Shown: positions 54,353 to 64,000, numbered from the stretch's first letter. The stretch: 64,000 bases of DNA from JAVVHE01 sp032249695 (GCA_032249695.1 JAVVHE010000007.1:1-64000), one strand, 5' to 3'. Translations and numbers: made by a program. The notes: generated by a model not told the origin, from the letters alone.

Positions 54353-55480
54353 TCAGCGAGCGGCGCCGGCCCGCGCCGAGCGGTAGCGTGCCCGGAACGC
54401 CTCGGCGAATGCGGTCAGCGTGCCGTCGACAATCGCTGCGCGCAGCCCGGCGATCAGCCGCTGGTAGAACCACAGATTATGCCCGGTCATCAGCATCGCC
54501 CCCAGGATTTCGCCCGATCGGACCAGATGGTGCAGATAGGCGCGGCCGAAGCGCGTGCAGGCCGGGCACGGGCAGCCGGACTCCAGCGGCTCCTCGGCTT
54601 CAGCGTGCGCGGCATTGCGGATGTTAAGCGGCCCGTCGGCGGTGAACGCCTGGCCCGTGCGGCCCGATCGCGTCGGCAGCACGCAATCGAACATGTCGAT
54701 CCCGCGCTCAACCGAGCCGACGATGTCGTCGGGCTTGCCCACCCCCATCAGATAGCGCGGTTTGTCTTGCGGAAGCTGGCCGGGTGCGAAGTCGAGCGTC
54801 GCGAACATTGCCGCCTGCCCCTCGCCGACCGCGAGCCCGCCAACCGCGTAGCCATCAAAGCCGATCGCGCGCAGCGCCTCCGCCGAAGTCGCGCGCATCG
54901 CCTCATCGAGCCCGCCCTGCTGGATGCCGAACAGCGCCCCTGGCCCGACATAGGCGTCGCGGCTGCGCGCGGCCCAGCGCATCGACCGCTTCATCGCTGC
55001 CTGTTGGGCATCCAGCGGAGCATCGGTCCGCGAAAGCTCGTCGAACGCCATCACGATGTCCGATCGCAGCAGGCTCTGCACCGCCATGCTCCGCTCGGGG
55101 CTGAGCAGGTGCTTGGAACCGTCCAGATGGCTGCGGAACTCGACACCATCCTCGGTCACGCGCGTCAGATCGCTGAGGCTCATCACCTGATAGCCGCCGC
55201 TGTCGGTGAGGATCGGGCGGTCCCAGCCCATAAACGGGTGCAGCCCGCCCAGCCGGGCAACGCGCTCGGCGCCGGGGCGCAGCATCAGGTGGTAGGTGTT
55301 GCCCAGGATGATCTCGGCGCCGCTTGCGCGCACGTCCTCGGGCCGCATCGCCTTGACGGTCGCCGCGGTGCCGACCGGCATGAAGGCGGGCGTCTCCACC
55401 GTGCCGCGCGCGGTCTGCAGGCGCCCGCGCCGCGCGCGGCCGTCGGATGCGAGAAGGGTGAAGCTCAGCGACGAGGGCAT
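54353..55480 (-). CDS. tgt: Queuine tRNA-ribosyltransferase
   Basis: 375 residues. TGT exchanges guanine-34 of certain tRNAs for preQ1 in queuosine synthesis. The barrel shows ILTDSGGYQVMSLSDL with the catalytic Asp, GFDGYAVGGLAVGEG, the nucleophile Asp in MFDCVLPTRSGR and the zinc site CPCPACTRFGRAYLHHL. folE in this window supplies the pathway precursor. The 216-bp gap to copy 5 of the psp array holds no supported gene. Confidence 0.96.
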   Translation of the reverse strand: MPSSLSFTLLASDGRARRGRLQTARGTVETPAFMPVGTAATVKAMRPEDVRASGAEIILGNTYHLMLRPGAERVARLGGLHPFMGWDRPILTDSGGYQVMSLSDLTRVTEDGVEFRSHLDGSKHLLSPERSMAVQSLLRSDIVMAFDELSRTDAPLDAQQAAMKRSMRWAARSRDAYVGPGALFGIQQGGLDEAMRATSAEALRAIGFDGYAVGGLAVGEGQAAMFATLDFAPGQLPQDKPRYLMGVGKPDDIVGSVERGIDMFDCVLPTRSGRTGQAFTADGPLNIRNAAHAEAEEPLESGCPCPACTRFGRAYLHHLVRSGEILGAMLMTGHNLWFYQRLIAGLRAAIVDGTLTAFAEAFRARYRSARAGAAR

Positions 55481-55741
55481 GGCCGTTTGTCTAGGCGCTG
55501 CGGCAGCGCTGTCACCCCTCGTCGGCGGCCTGCGCGCCGCGGCTCCACCGTGCCGCGCGTGGTGTCATCGAGCGCTTGCCTCGGTCACCGATCACGGCCA
55601 GCCCCGCCCGCTGGAGCCGTCCGTATCTATCCCAAATGCGCGACGTTCGCGCGAGCGGCGTGTGGGTGAAACTGCTTGCGCGCTGATGCTGGAGCGGTCC
55701 GCCGCGCGCGATCTGCGGCGGGTGGGCCAACCCGGAGCACC

Positions 55742-56410
55742 TCACATCTGGACAAGCGCATCCGGGATCTCGTTCGGATTGAGTGCGCCCGGCGGGAAAT
55801 GCACGGCGAGCACGTCGCCCGCCAGCCCGACCGCGCGCACGAAGCCGCCGCCGATGTCGCCCGCCTTCGCCGACCGGATCAGCTCGGCGACGCACGCTGC
55901 CCAGTGATCGGCGGGAACCTTCGCATAGATGGCACTGTCCGCGATCACCTCGGCGTAGCGTTCGGGCACGTTCAGGAACACAAGAACACCGGTCCGGTCC
56001 GCGGTGTGGTGCAGCCCGCGCGCGAGGAACTGATCGACCGCGATGCGGTGTAGCCGCGACCGGCGCACGCGCTTGGGCGTCATCAGCCGTTCGAGCGGGG
56101 TCCAGCCGATCAGCGCCAGCACCGCGAAGAAGGTCGCCAGCTGCACCGCCAGGAACGCCTCGGCGATGTGCGCCGAGGGCGGCGGGCCGTCGCTCCATTC
56201 GGGAATCAGGCTCCACGGCTGGAAGCCGAGCAGGATCGCGATCAGCGGAACGGTGAAGGCCGCGACCGCCGCCCAGGTTGCGGCAGCGCCATAATAGCGC
56301 TCGGGCCGGTCGGAAACGACGCAGAAGATCTCGCCGCTGGTGCGCGTCTCGGCGGCACGGATCGCCTCGGCGACGCGGGCGAAATCGTCGGAGGTCAGCC
56401 GCCCCATCAC
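55742..56410 (-). CDS. TPM-domain (YgcG-like) membrane protein
   Basis: 222 residues. The N-terminal TPM segment (LTSDDFARVAEAIRAAETRT, GEIFCVVSDRPERYYG) is followed by two membrane helices (AAVAAFTVPLIAILLGFQ and LAVQLATFFAVLALIGWTPL) and then a second TPM half (TADRTGVLVFLNVPERYAEV, PADHWAACVAEL). The function is unknown. It overlaps the ygcG-like gene by 4 bases (ATGA). Confidence 0.85.
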   Translation of the reverse strand: MMGRLTSDDFARVAEAIRAAETRTSGEIFCVVSDRPERYYGAAATWAAVAAFTVPLIAILLGFQPWSLIPEWSDGPPPSAHIAEAFLAVQLATFFAVLALIGWTPLERLMTPKRVRRSRLHRIAVDQFLARGLHHTADRTGVLVFLNVPERYAEVIADSAIYAKVPADHWAACVAELIRSAKAGDIGGGFVRAVGLAGDVLAVHFPPGALNPNEIPDALVQM

Positions 56411-57225
56411 CAGTCCCCGCTCGCCCCGCCGCCGCCGAAATCGCCGCCGCCGCCCGAGAAGCTGTCCGAACCGCTGGAGCTTTCGCCGCCGCCGCTGCCC
56501 CAGCCGCCTCCCCCGCCGCCGAACGAACCCGGCCAGAAAATGATCGGCACGCCGCTGACACTGCCACGGCGGCCTGATCGCGCGAGCAACGGCAGGACGA
56601 AGAACACCAGGATCAGAAGGATCACCAGGCCGGTGCCGACGCCGGGACCGCTGCTGCGGGCCGAGCGGTGCTCTTCGCTCGCGGCGCGCGCCGCGGCTGC
56701 TGCGCGCTGGTCGGGCGGCAGCTGCAGCTGCTTCAGCACCGCATCGACGCCCGCGCTGATGCCGCCAGGCAGATCGCCCGCCTTGAAGCGCGGCCGGATG
56801 TCGTTGCGCACGATCGAGCTGGCGACGGCGTCAGGAAGATCGCCCTCCAGCCCGTAGCCAACCTCGATCCGGATTCGCCGCTCGTTCGGAGCGACGATCA
56901 GCAGGATGCCGTTATTCTGCCCCCTCTGTCCGATGCCCCACGCCCGGCCGAGCTGATAGCCGTAGTCGGCAATGTCATAGCCCTGCAGGTCGGGGATGGT
57001 CGCGACCACGAACTGGCGCCCGGTCTGCGCCTCAAACATGCGCAGCTTCGCGTCAAGCTCGGCACGGCTACCCGCCGGGATGATATTCGCAGCGTCGGTG
57101 ACGCGGCCTTCCAGCTTCGGGAAGCTCGGCTCGGCGCGCGCCGGGCTCAACGCTGCGGCCAGAGCCAGCAGCGCAAGGCACAGCGCGGCAAACGCCTTCA
57201 GCGCGCCCGGGGCGGTGAGCCTCAG
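56407..57225 (-). CDS. YgcG-like TPM-domain protein with probable CTG start
   Basis: 272 residues if translation starts at CTG 57,225-57,223. That start gives a good signal peptide (MRLTAPGALKAFAALCLALL), then ALAAALSPARAE before the TPM domain (GRVTDAANIIPAGSRAELDA, VVATIPDLQGYDIADYGYQL and NGILLIVAPNERRIRIEVGY). A C-terminal membrane helix (LVILLILVFFVLPLLARSG) and a Gly/Ser-rich tail follow. The only conventional in-frame start, TTG at 57,150, would cut off the signal sequence. A stop codon lies just upstream of the CTG. CTG overlaps the lemA stop as CTGA. Confidence 0.8.
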   Translation of the reverse strand: MRLTAPGALKAFAALCLALLALAAALSPARAEPSFPKLEGRVTDAANIIPAGSRAELDAKLRMFEAQTGRQFVVATIPDLQGYDIADYGYQLGRAWGIGQRGQNNGILLIVAPNERRIRIEVGYGLEGDLPDAVASSIVRNDIRPRFKAGDLPGGISAGVDAVLKQLQLPPDQRAAAAARAASEEHRSARSSGPGVGTGLVILLILVFFVLPLLARSGRRGSVSGVPIIFWPGSFGGGGGGWGSGGGESSSGSDSFSGGGGDFGGGGASGDW

Positions 57226-57809
57226 AAGCTCACCTTCGGGGCCTGGTCAGCGCCGGGCGTCGTCGCCTCGAACGGCGTCAGCGGCTTCGCGCCGTAGAAT
57301 AGCTTGGCGGTAATCGCAGTGGGAAACTGGCGAATTGTGGTGTTATAGTCCTGAACGCTGGCGTTATAGTCGCGTCGCGCCACGGAGATGCGGTTTTCGG
57401 TTCCCTCCAGCTGCGACTGCAGCTGCAGGAAGTTCTCGTTGGTCTTGAGGTCCGGATAAGCCTCCTGCAGCTGGCGGACCTGCAAAATGGCGCGACTGAC
57501 TTCGCCCTGCGCCTCGGCGAAGCGCTTCATCGCTTCGGGATCGCGCAGCTGATCGCCCGTCAGCTGGATCTGCGTCGCCTTGGCGCGCGCTTCGGTGACC
57601 GCGGTCAGCGTGCCGCGCTCGTTCGCGGCTGCACCCTTCACGCTGCTGACGAGGTTGGGAATGAGGTCGGCGCGGCGCTGATACTGGTTCTGCACGTCAG
57701 CCCATTTGGCTTTGGCAGCCTCCTCCTTCGCGGGGATCGTGTTCACCCCGCAGCCCGCGGTGCCCGCCGCGAGCACCGTCACGAGTGCAATCCGTCGGAT
57801 GTTCAACAT
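57222..57809 (-). CDS. lemA: LemA family lipoprotein
   Basis: 195 residues. Lipoprotein signal MLNIRRIALVTVLAAGTAGC sets the lipidated Cys at 20. The LemA core is long helical: WADVQNQYQRRADLIPNLVS, SVKGAAANERGTLTAVTEAR, ENFLQLQSQLEGTENRISVA and RRDYNASVQDYNTTIRQFPT. It forms a conserved trio with two TPM-domain proteins, overlapping the next gene. Confidence 0.94.
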   Translation of the reverse strand: MLNIRRIALVTVLAAGTAGCGVNTIPAKEEAAKAKWADVQNQYQRRADLIPNLVSSVKGAAANERGTLTAVTEARAKATQIQLTGDQLRDPEAMKRFAEAQGEVSRAILQVRQLQEAYPDLKTNENFLQLQSQLEGTENRISVARRDYNASVQDYNTTIRQFPTAITAKLFYGAKPLTPFEATTPGADQAPKVSF

Positions 57810-58043
57810 GGTGTCTCGCCCTCGCCCTGTGTTACCGCAACAACGTAGTCGGCGTTTCGCCCGCATCAAGCGCCAGCCGCGGCGCAGAGCCGTTCGGCCG
57901 GCTGGCTACGTCCCGCGATGGTCTGAACGCGAGTCCCGGCAGGCCGCCCGGGCGGACGTCGACGAACGGGGCTGCCGGCGGGCGGCGACAGTTCCCATTC
58001 GTCGCGAACCCGGCGGGGCGGGACGGTCTCTGGGGCTGACGGT

Positions 58044-58484
58044 TCAGGCTGCAATGCCGGCCGGAAACAGGCCAGAGCGCGCGCCTGCGACGATGCTCGT
58101 GCCGTCCAGCGCCTGGGCGACCGCCTCGCGCACCTCGGCCATCACGCGGCGGATGCCGCAAGTCTCCTCGTCGCGGCAATCGACGCAGCGCTGGTAGGCG
58201 GACTGGCTGACGCACGGCACCAGCGCCAGCGGGCCGTCGACCAGCCGGATCACCTCACCGAAAGTGATCGTCGCCGCAGGACGCGCCAGTCGGTAACCGC
58301 CCATCTTGCCGCGATAGCTTTCAACCAGCCCAGCCGCCTTCAGTTCGGCGAGGATGATTTCCAGAAACTTGCGCGGCACGTTCTGCTCGTCGGCAATCCG
58401 GCTGATCGGAACCGGGCGGCTGTCCGGCGCCTCGGCCAACGCGAACAGAGCGCGGAGCGCGTAGCGGGCGCGCTGGGTCAACAT
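58044..58484 (-). CDS. Rrf2-family transcriptional regulator
   Basis: 146 residues. The N-terminal winged helix is MLTQRARYALRALFALAEAP ... ISRIADEQNVPRKFLEIILAELKAAGLV. A cysteine cluster (CVSQSAYQRCVDCRDEETCG) near 91-109 should bind an Fe-S cluster, as in IscR, NsrR and RirA. It is divergent from yajC-secDF. The 234-bp gap after lemA (57,810-58,043) has no supported gene. Confidence 0.9.
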   Translation of the reverse strand: MLTQRARYALRALFALAEAPDSRPVPISRIADEQNVPRKFLEIILAELKAAGLVESYRGKMGGYRLARPAATITFGEVIRLVDGPLALVPCVSQSAYQRCVDCRDEETCGIRRVMAEVREAVAQALDGTSIVAGARSGLFPAGIAA

Positions 58485-58509
58485 CAGTTAGGCGGAACCA
58501 TAATCCAGA

Positions 58510-58528
58510 CCAAGTCTCTAGGGCTTGG
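58510..58528. promoter_or_regulatory. Dyad upstream of the Rrf2 gene, possible operator
   Basis: CCAAG and CTTGG (5-bp arms, 9-base spacer) lie 26 bp upstream of the Rrf2 start, in the divergent region with yajC. Rrf2 regulators commonly autoregulate through such sites. The arms are short, so this is a suggestion only. Confidence 0.25.
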
Positions 58529-58645
58529 GCTGAGCGGCGGCAACCCGCGCCCGTCCCGCATTGCACAACGCCGCGTGGCTGCTACATGGCCCGCCTGAGA
58601 TTTGTCCTTTAACGTTCGACGTCTTTCCAGGCTCCAAACCCAACC

Positions 58646-58987
58646 ATGTTCATCAGCCCCGCTTACGCGCAGGCCGCAGCGGGCGCGCCTTCGGGCAGCG
58701 CCTTCGCCATCCAGATGGTGCCGCTGCTGCTGCTTTTCGTCATCTTCTGGGTGCTCATCATCCGCCCGTCGCAGGTGCGCGCCAGGGCGCACCGAGCGAT
58801 GCTCGACAGCGTCAAGCGCGGCGACGAGGTCGTCGTGGGCGGGCTGATCGGGCGCGTGACGAAGGTCGGCGATACCGAGTTGGACGTGGAGCTCGCCAAG
58901 GGCGTCACCGCGCGCGTTGTGAAGGCGATGGTCTCCGAAGTGCGCCCGCGCGGCGCGCCCGCGCCTGCGAACGACGCAAAAGCCTGA
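58646..58987 (+). CDS. yajC: Preprotein translocase accessory protein YajC
   Basis: 113 residues. One N-terminal membrane helix (IQMVPLLLLFVIFWVLIIRP) and a small cytoplasmic domain (VKRGDEVVVGGLIGRVTKVG). It joins SecDF in the holotranslocon. TGATG overlap with secD. Confidence 0.95.
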   Translation: MFISPAYAQAAAGAPSGSAFAIQMVPLLLLFVIFWVLIIRPSQVRARAHRAMLDSVKRGDEVVVGGLIGRVTKVGDTELDVELAKGVTARVVKAMVSEVRPRGAPAPANDAKA

Positions 58988-60600
58988 TGTTCGCGTTTGC
59001 ACCTTGGCAGCGCTGGGCGATCTGGGCGGTGCTGCTGATGGGCGCCGTGCTCGCGCTGCCCAACTTCTTCGCCGAAACGCAGGTTGCCAGCTGGCCCAAG
59101 TTCGCGCCGCGCCAACAGGTCAATCTTGGCCTCGATCTGCGCGGCGGCAGCCATATCATGCTGGAAGCGAGCCCCGAGGAGGTCGCGCGCCAGCGGCTGC
59201 AGACGCTGGAGGAGGAAGTCCGTGGCGAGCTGCGCCGCGGCGACGACGCGCAGCGCATCGCGACCGGCGAGATGAGCCTCGCGGGCGGGCGCCTCAGCTT
59301 CCCGGTCAGCAACCCCGCGCAGCTTGATGCAGCGGTGGAGCGCGTGCGCCGCATCACCCGACCCGACGGTCTTTCGGGCCAGCGCGACTTCGATGTGTCG
59401 GTGATCGATGGCACGCGCGTCGTCGTGACGCCGACCGAGGCTGGCGAGCGCACCGCGCTGCGTTCGGCGATGACGCAGGCGCTGGAAGTGATCCGCCGCC
59501 GCATCGACGAACTCGGCACGCGCGAGCCCGACATCCGCGTGCAGGGCGCCAACCGGATCAGCGTCGACGTGCCGGGCCTGAAGGACCCCGCCGCGCTCAA
59601 GGCGCTGATCGGCAAGACCGCCAAGCTGGAATTCAAGCTGGTCGATACGACCGTCTCGCCCGAGGACCTGGCCGCGGGGCGCGCCGGGCCGGGGAGCCAG
59701 GTGCTGCCCTATGCCGAGGGCTCGCGCGCCGGGGGCGCGGGCGCGCGCATCGCGGTCAACCGCCGCGCGATCATTACCGGCGACCAGCTGGTGAACGCGC
59801 GCCAGACCTTCGGGCAGGACGGGCTGCCGGTGGTGGAGTTCCGTTTCGACAGCACCGGCGCGCGGCGCTTTGCCAAGACGACCACCGACAATGTCGGCCG
59901 CCAGTTCGCGATCATCCTCGACAATCAGGTGATCTCCGCGCCGGTCATCAAGTCGCCGATCATCGGCGGATCAGGGGTGATCGAAGGCAACTTCACCACG
60001 CAGTCGGCGAACGAACTCGCAGTGCTGCTGCGATCGGGCAAGCTGCCGGTGGCGCTGACGGTAGTGGAAGAGCGGACCGTCGGGCCCGATCTTGGCCGCG
60101 ATTCGATCCATGCGGGGACGCTTGCCGCCGTCGTCGCGACGATCGCCGTCGCCTTGTTCATCCTCGTCACCTACGGCCGCTTCGGCGTTTATGCGTGCAT
60201 CGCGCTCGTCTTCAACATCCTGCTGATCCTCGGCATCATGAGCGTGACGGGAGCGACGCTGACGCTGCCGGGCATCGCTGGGCTGGTGCTGACGATCGGC
60301 GCGGCGGTCGACGCGAACGTACTCATCAACGAGCGCATCCGCGAGGAGCGGCGGCGCGGTCGGGGCATCGTGCAGGCGGTGGAAACCGGCTATCGCGAGG
60401 CGAGCCGCACCATCTTCGACGCGAACCTCACGAACGTCATCGCCGCGGCGGTGATGTTCATCCTCGGCTCGGGCCCGATCAAGGGCTTCGGCGTCGTGCT
60501 GACCATCGGTATCGTCACCAGCGTGTTCACCGCCGTCACTTTCACCCGCCTGCTGATCTCGGGCTGGCTCCGCAAGCGCCCGGCGGAGCTGGTGCTGTGA
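58987..60600 (+). CDS. secD: Protein translocase subunit SecD
   Basis: 537 residues. Helix 1 near 7-27 (WQRWAIWAVLLMGAVLALPN), the D1 motif NLGLDLRGGSHIML, the large periplasmic P1 domain (ALRSAMTQALEVIRRRIDEL, IRVQGANRISVDVPG) and five C-terminal helices including LGRDSIHAGTLAAVVATIAV and GLVLTIGAAVDANVLINERI. SecDF uses proton flow to pull preproteins across. Confidence 0.97.
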   Translation: MFAFAPWQRWAIWAVLLMGAVLALPNFFAETQVASWPKFAPRQQVNLGLDLRGGSHIMLEASPEEVARQRLQTLEEEVRGELRRGDDAQRIATGEMSLAGGRLSFPVSNPAQLDAAVERVRRITRPDGLSGQRDFDVSVIDGTRVVVTPTEAGERTALRSAMTQALEVIRRRIDELGTREPDIRVQGANRISVDVPGLKDPAALKALIGKTAKLEFKLVDTTVSPEDLAAGRAGPGSQVLPYAEGSRAGGAGARIAVNRRAIITGDQLVNARQTFGQDGLPVVEFRFDSTGARRFAKTTTDNVGRQFAIILDNQVISAPVIKSPIIGGSGVIEGNFTTQSANELAVLLRSGKLPVALTVVEERTVGPDLGRDSIHAGTLAAVVATIAVALFILVTYGRFGVYACIALVFNILLILGIMSVTGATLTLPGIAGLVLTIGAAVDANVLINERIREERRRGRGIVQAVETGYREASRTIFDANLTNVIAAAVMFILGSGPIKGFGVVLTIGIVTSVFTAVTFTRLLISGWLRKRPAELVL

Positions 60601-60631
60601 CGCCCGCGCCGATCCTTTGGTTGGACACCCC

Positions 60632-61579
<948 letters not shown>

Positions 61580-61609
61580 CGCGGCGACACGAGCGTTCGT
61601 CCGGGCGCG

Positions 61610-61972
61610 ATGCCAGCCTTCACCCCCGACGATAAGCCCGCCGGCCGCATCGACGGTTTCGTCGGCCGCGGTTTCCGCATCGGCGACCGGGCGAGCGCGG
61701 GGGGCATCATCGTCCATGCCCGGGCCGCGATCGACTGGGAGCCGGGCCGGGTAGAGGACCTTGCCCCCGATCACTTCGCACAGGTGCCGCCCTGCGAGAT
61801 CCTACTGCTTGGCACCGGGGCGGCGCTGAAGCGTCCGCCGCGCGCCACACTGGCAGCGCTCGCCGCGCGGGGCATCGCGGTGGAGTTCATGGACAGCCGC
61901 GCCGCCGCCCGCACGTTCAACCTGCTGCTGGCCGAGGGCCGCGAGGTCGTGGCGGCGCTGCTGCCGCTGTGA
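61610..61972 (+). CDS. Mth938-like domain protein (DUF498/NDUFAF3 family)
   Basis: 120 residues. A compact domain with ASAGGIIVHARAAIDWEPGR, CEILLLGTGAALKRPP and GIAVEFMDSRAAARTFNLLL. Mitochondrial relatives (NDUFAF3) aid complex I assembly; bacterial ones follow secDF, as here. The role is unproven. Confidence 0.9.
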   Translation: MPAFTPDDKPAGRIDGFVGRGFRIGDRASAGGIIVHARAAIDWEPGRVEDLAPDHFAQVPPCEILLLGTGAALKRPPRATLAALAARGIAVEFMDSRAAARTFNLLLAEGREVVAALLPL

Positions 61973-62456
61973 GGCGTTCGTTGCGGCAGCGCAGCGCGGC
62001 TTCGGGCGCGGAACCCCGTCCACAGCCAGCGCGGATCGCCGCGAGCAGATCGCCGGGCGAAACATTCGCGAGGCACCATTCGGGGCGATCCGGCTGCGGG
62101 TAACGGCTGCACGAGCGATCGAACACCGCGACAGGCGCGGCGACGCCATGCGTCGTGACGGCGATGGACGGCGCGATTCGGACCGAACGTTGGTGTCGAT
62201 CAGGACGCCCCGCAAAGCTCGACCGCGCGAACGGCGCGCGGTGACTTCAATCCGATCAAACTCCGCGTCTGCGATCGGGGCTGAGGCCATCAAATGCCAC
62301 GAGCCGCGCGTCATTCCGCCGCTCCCGCGTCCGATCGAACGGCGCCGCGTCCACGATCACGGCCGCGTCATGGCCATGCACGATCACGCGCTACGGTCCG
62401 TCGGCACGCACGCGGCGCACAAGCCTGCTGCGACGCGCCTTCGCCGATCGCGAGCG
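61973..62456 (-). other. 484-bp gap with traces of a decayed gene
   Basis: No intact gene is supported. On the minus strand two segments look protein-like in different frames: 62,256-62,387 (VIVHGHDAAVIVDAAPFDRT then RERRNDARLVAFDGLS, ending in TGA) and about 61,974-62,190 (AVTTHGVAAPVAVFDRSCSR, YPQPDRPEWCLANVSPGDLL). If they belong to one ancestral gene, at least one frameshift separates them. I do not recognise the family. Confidence 0.35.
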
Positions 62457-63656
62457 CTACGCCGCCGCGTTCACCCCCATGCTGCGCAAGTAGCTTCGTA
62501 CTCCGCGCGCGGCCTGTCGGATGCGATGCTCGTTTTCGACGAGCGCGATGCGGACGTGTCCGTCGCCCTCCTCGCCGAAGCCCAGGCCCGGCGCGACCGC
62601 CACGCCCGCATGGGTCAGCAGCTGCTTCGAAAACTCGAGGCTGCCCAACCCGCGCATCGCGGGCGGCAACGGCACCCAGGCGAACATTGATGCGCGCGGG
62701 GACGGCACCTCCCAACCGGCGCGGCCGAAGCTCTCCACCAGCACGTCGCGACGGCGGCGGTACAGGTCGCGGATCTCATCGACGCAGTCCTGCGGGCCGT
62801 TCAATGCGGCGACCGCAGCCGCCTGGATCGGCGTGAACGCGCCGTAGTCCAGATATGATTTCACCCGCGCCAGCGCCGCGAGCAACCGCGCGTTGCCAAC
62901 CGCGAAGCCGATGCGCCAGCCGGCCATCGAATAGGTCTTGCTCATCGAGGTGAATTCGACCGCCACGTCCTTCGCGCCCGGCGCCTGCAGGATCGAAGGC
63001 GTCGGCACGCCGTCGAAATAGATCTCGGCATATGCCAGATCGCTCAGCACCCACAGCCCGTGCTCACGCGCGAAGGCAACGACCTCGGCGTAGAAATCCA
63101 GCGACGCGACCTCGGCGGTGGGGTTTGAGGGATAGCCCATCACCAGCACGCGCGGACGGGGAACGGTGTAGCGGACCGCGCGCTCCAGCATCTCGAAGAA
63201 GGCCGGGCCGGGCGAGGCGGGAATACCGCGCACGCTGGCGCCCGCGATGATGAAGCCGAAGGCGTGGATCGGGTAGCTGGGGTTTGGCGCCAGCACCACG
63301 TCGCCCGGAGCGGTGATCGCCTGCGCGAGGTTCGCCAGCCCCTCCTTCGAGCCGAGCGTCACCACCACCTCGCGCTCGGGATCAAGCTCCACCCCGAATC
63401 GCCGTGCGTAATAGGCCGCCTGCGCGCGCCTTAGGCCCGGGATCCCTTTTGACGCCGAATAGCCGTGCGCCGACGGATCGGCTGCGACTTCGGCGAGCTT
63501 GGCGATGACGTGCGGCGGCGGCGCGGAGTCGGGGTTGCCCATCCCGAGGTCGATCACGTCGCGGCCGGCCGCGCGCGCGTCCGCCTTCATCGCGTTCACT
63601 TGCGCGAACACATAGGGCGGCAGCCGCCGGATGCGGTAGAATTCGGCTTCGTCCAC
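62457..63656 (-). CDS. alaC: Alanine-type aminotransferase (AlaC / LL-DAP aminotransferase-like)
   Basis: 399 residues, PLP fold-type I. Signatures: RRLPPYVFAQVNAMKADARA, DLGMGNPDSAPPPHVIAKLA, GSKEGLANLAQAIT, NPSYPIHAFGF, GYPSNPTAEVA, SDLAYAEIYFDG and the PLP lysine in SMSKTYSMAGWRIGF. Such enzymes make alanine from pyruvate (AlaC) or act in methionine/lysine pathways. The exact substrate is uncertain. Confidence 0.85.
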   Translation of the reverse strand: MDEAEFYRIRRLPPYVFAQVNAMKADARAAGRDVIDLGMGNPDSAPPPHVIAKLAEVAADPSAHGYSASKGIPGLRRAQAAYYARRFGVELDPEREVVVTLGSKEGLANLAQAITAPGDVVLAPNPSYPIHAFGFIIAGASVRGIPASPGPAFFEMLERAVRYTVPRPRVLVMGYPSNPTAEVASLDFYAEVVAFAREHGLWVLSDLAYAEIYFDGVPTPSILQAPGAKDVAVEFTSMSKTYSMAGWRIGFAVGNARLLAALARVKSYLDYGAFTPIQAAAVAALNGPQDCVDEIRDLYRRRRDVLVESFGRAGWEVPSPRASMFAWVPLPPAMRGLGSLEFSKQLLTHAGVAVAPGLGFGEEGDGHVRIALVENEHRIRQAARGVRSYLRSMGVNAAA

Positions 63657-63706
63657 GATCGCGCCTCGGCGGGCGCGGAGGCTGCTGCCCCCGCGCCCGA
63701 TCGGGA

Positions 63707-64000
63707 TTACATCGGCTGGGCGGCGGAGTCGGCCTTGGCAGGCGTCGTCGTCGTCGTCGTTTTCTTCACGGTTTTCGTCCGCTTGTGGGCCATGCGGTGG
63801 TGCGCCTTAGCGGAATGATGGCCGCTGCTCGCGCCCATCATCGCGCTGTTGTCCTTGCCGCCGCCCTTGTAGGTATCCGCAGCCATCGCCTGCGCGCGGG
63901 CGGGCTGCATGCACTTGTCGCGCACCGTCGCCGAACATAGCGGCAGGCTGTTATCCTGGGCGAGCGCGGGCGCGCTCATCGCGGCGAGAGCGGCGAAGCC
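63707..64000 (-). CDS. Small secreted basic protein, 5' end outside window
   Basis: 97 residues visible. The segment starts inside a signal peptide (GFAALAAMSAPALAQ). The mature part has two Cys residues (LPLCSATVRDKCMQ), then a His/Lys-rich stretch (GHHSAKAHHRMAHKRTKTVK) and a Lys/Thr-rich end (KKTTTTTTPAKADSAAQ). The function is not recognised. Confidence 0.65.
   Translation of the reverse strand, partial: GFAALAAMSAPALAQDNSLPLCSATVRDKCMQPARAQAMAADTYKGGGKDNSAMMGASSGHHSAKAHHRMAHKRTKTVKKTTTTTTPAKADSAAQPM

Noticed and set aside
55481..55741. 260-bp gap between tgt and the TPM gene
   Set aside because: Looked for small genes, tRNA-like folding and terminators; nothing convincing was seen.

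Overview
The window is a GC-rich chromosomal segment, most likely from an alphaproteobacterium of the Sphingomonas group. The evidence is gene content: SWFGD/DUF2171 low-complexity stress proteins, an EcfG-type promoter, an HWE histidine kinase, an IclR remnant, a psp operon followed by small coiled-coil membrane proteins, and metXW. Bases 1-3,395 hold two Gly/Ser/Gln-rich stress proteins that share a C-terminal motif block. The second lies behind a near-perfect general-stress (EcfG) promoter. folE, recG, sdhE and mfd follow, then a PAS-HWE kinase/receiver pair (10,555-11,936).

12,000-23,000 is metabolic: putA, a ThiE-like enzyme, pckA, argB, metX-metW and hisC. It is interrupted at 18,870-20,040 by a decay zone holding a small NepR-like ORF, a broken MFS transporter and an ORF ending in an IclR effector domain. 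23,000-32,200 carries ffh-rpsP-rimM (without trmD-rplS next to it), a PAP2 phosphatase, a lipid kinase, and the full ybgC-tolQRAB-pal envelope operon. 32,287-37,462 holds a DUF192 protein, a double cold-shock protein, and a plus-strand run coxG-xdhC-DUF1285-nudix-cca.

37,520-45,500 is mostly minus strand: a PiT phosphate transporter broken by an in-frame TGA and preceded by a 12-base homopolymer, then acpS, pdxJ, a serine hydrolase, pyrE, a bifunctional Rsh (SpoT/RelA) and a LysR regulator. The LysR gene is divergent from dabB-dabA (45,592-49,683), an energy-coupled inorganic-carbon uptake system. 49,726-54,136 is the phage-shock locus: pspF, a sigma-54 promoter, a 38-residue membrane peptide and pspABC. 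A tandem set of four or five small proteins follows; three carry one recurring coiled-coil motif, one is a decayed copy and one is a divergent possible member. This expanded psp operon is the most unusual system in the window.

The last part has tgt, two TPM-domain proteins with lemA (the first apparently starting at CTG), an Rrf2 regulator, yajC-secD-secF with a Mth938-like protein, an AlaC-type aminotransferase and a truncated secreted protein. Short structured palindromic repeats of one family recur in intergenic gaps. No tRNA, rRNA, CRISPR array, complete insertion sequence or prophage was recognised. All calls come from reading the sequence; no database search was run.
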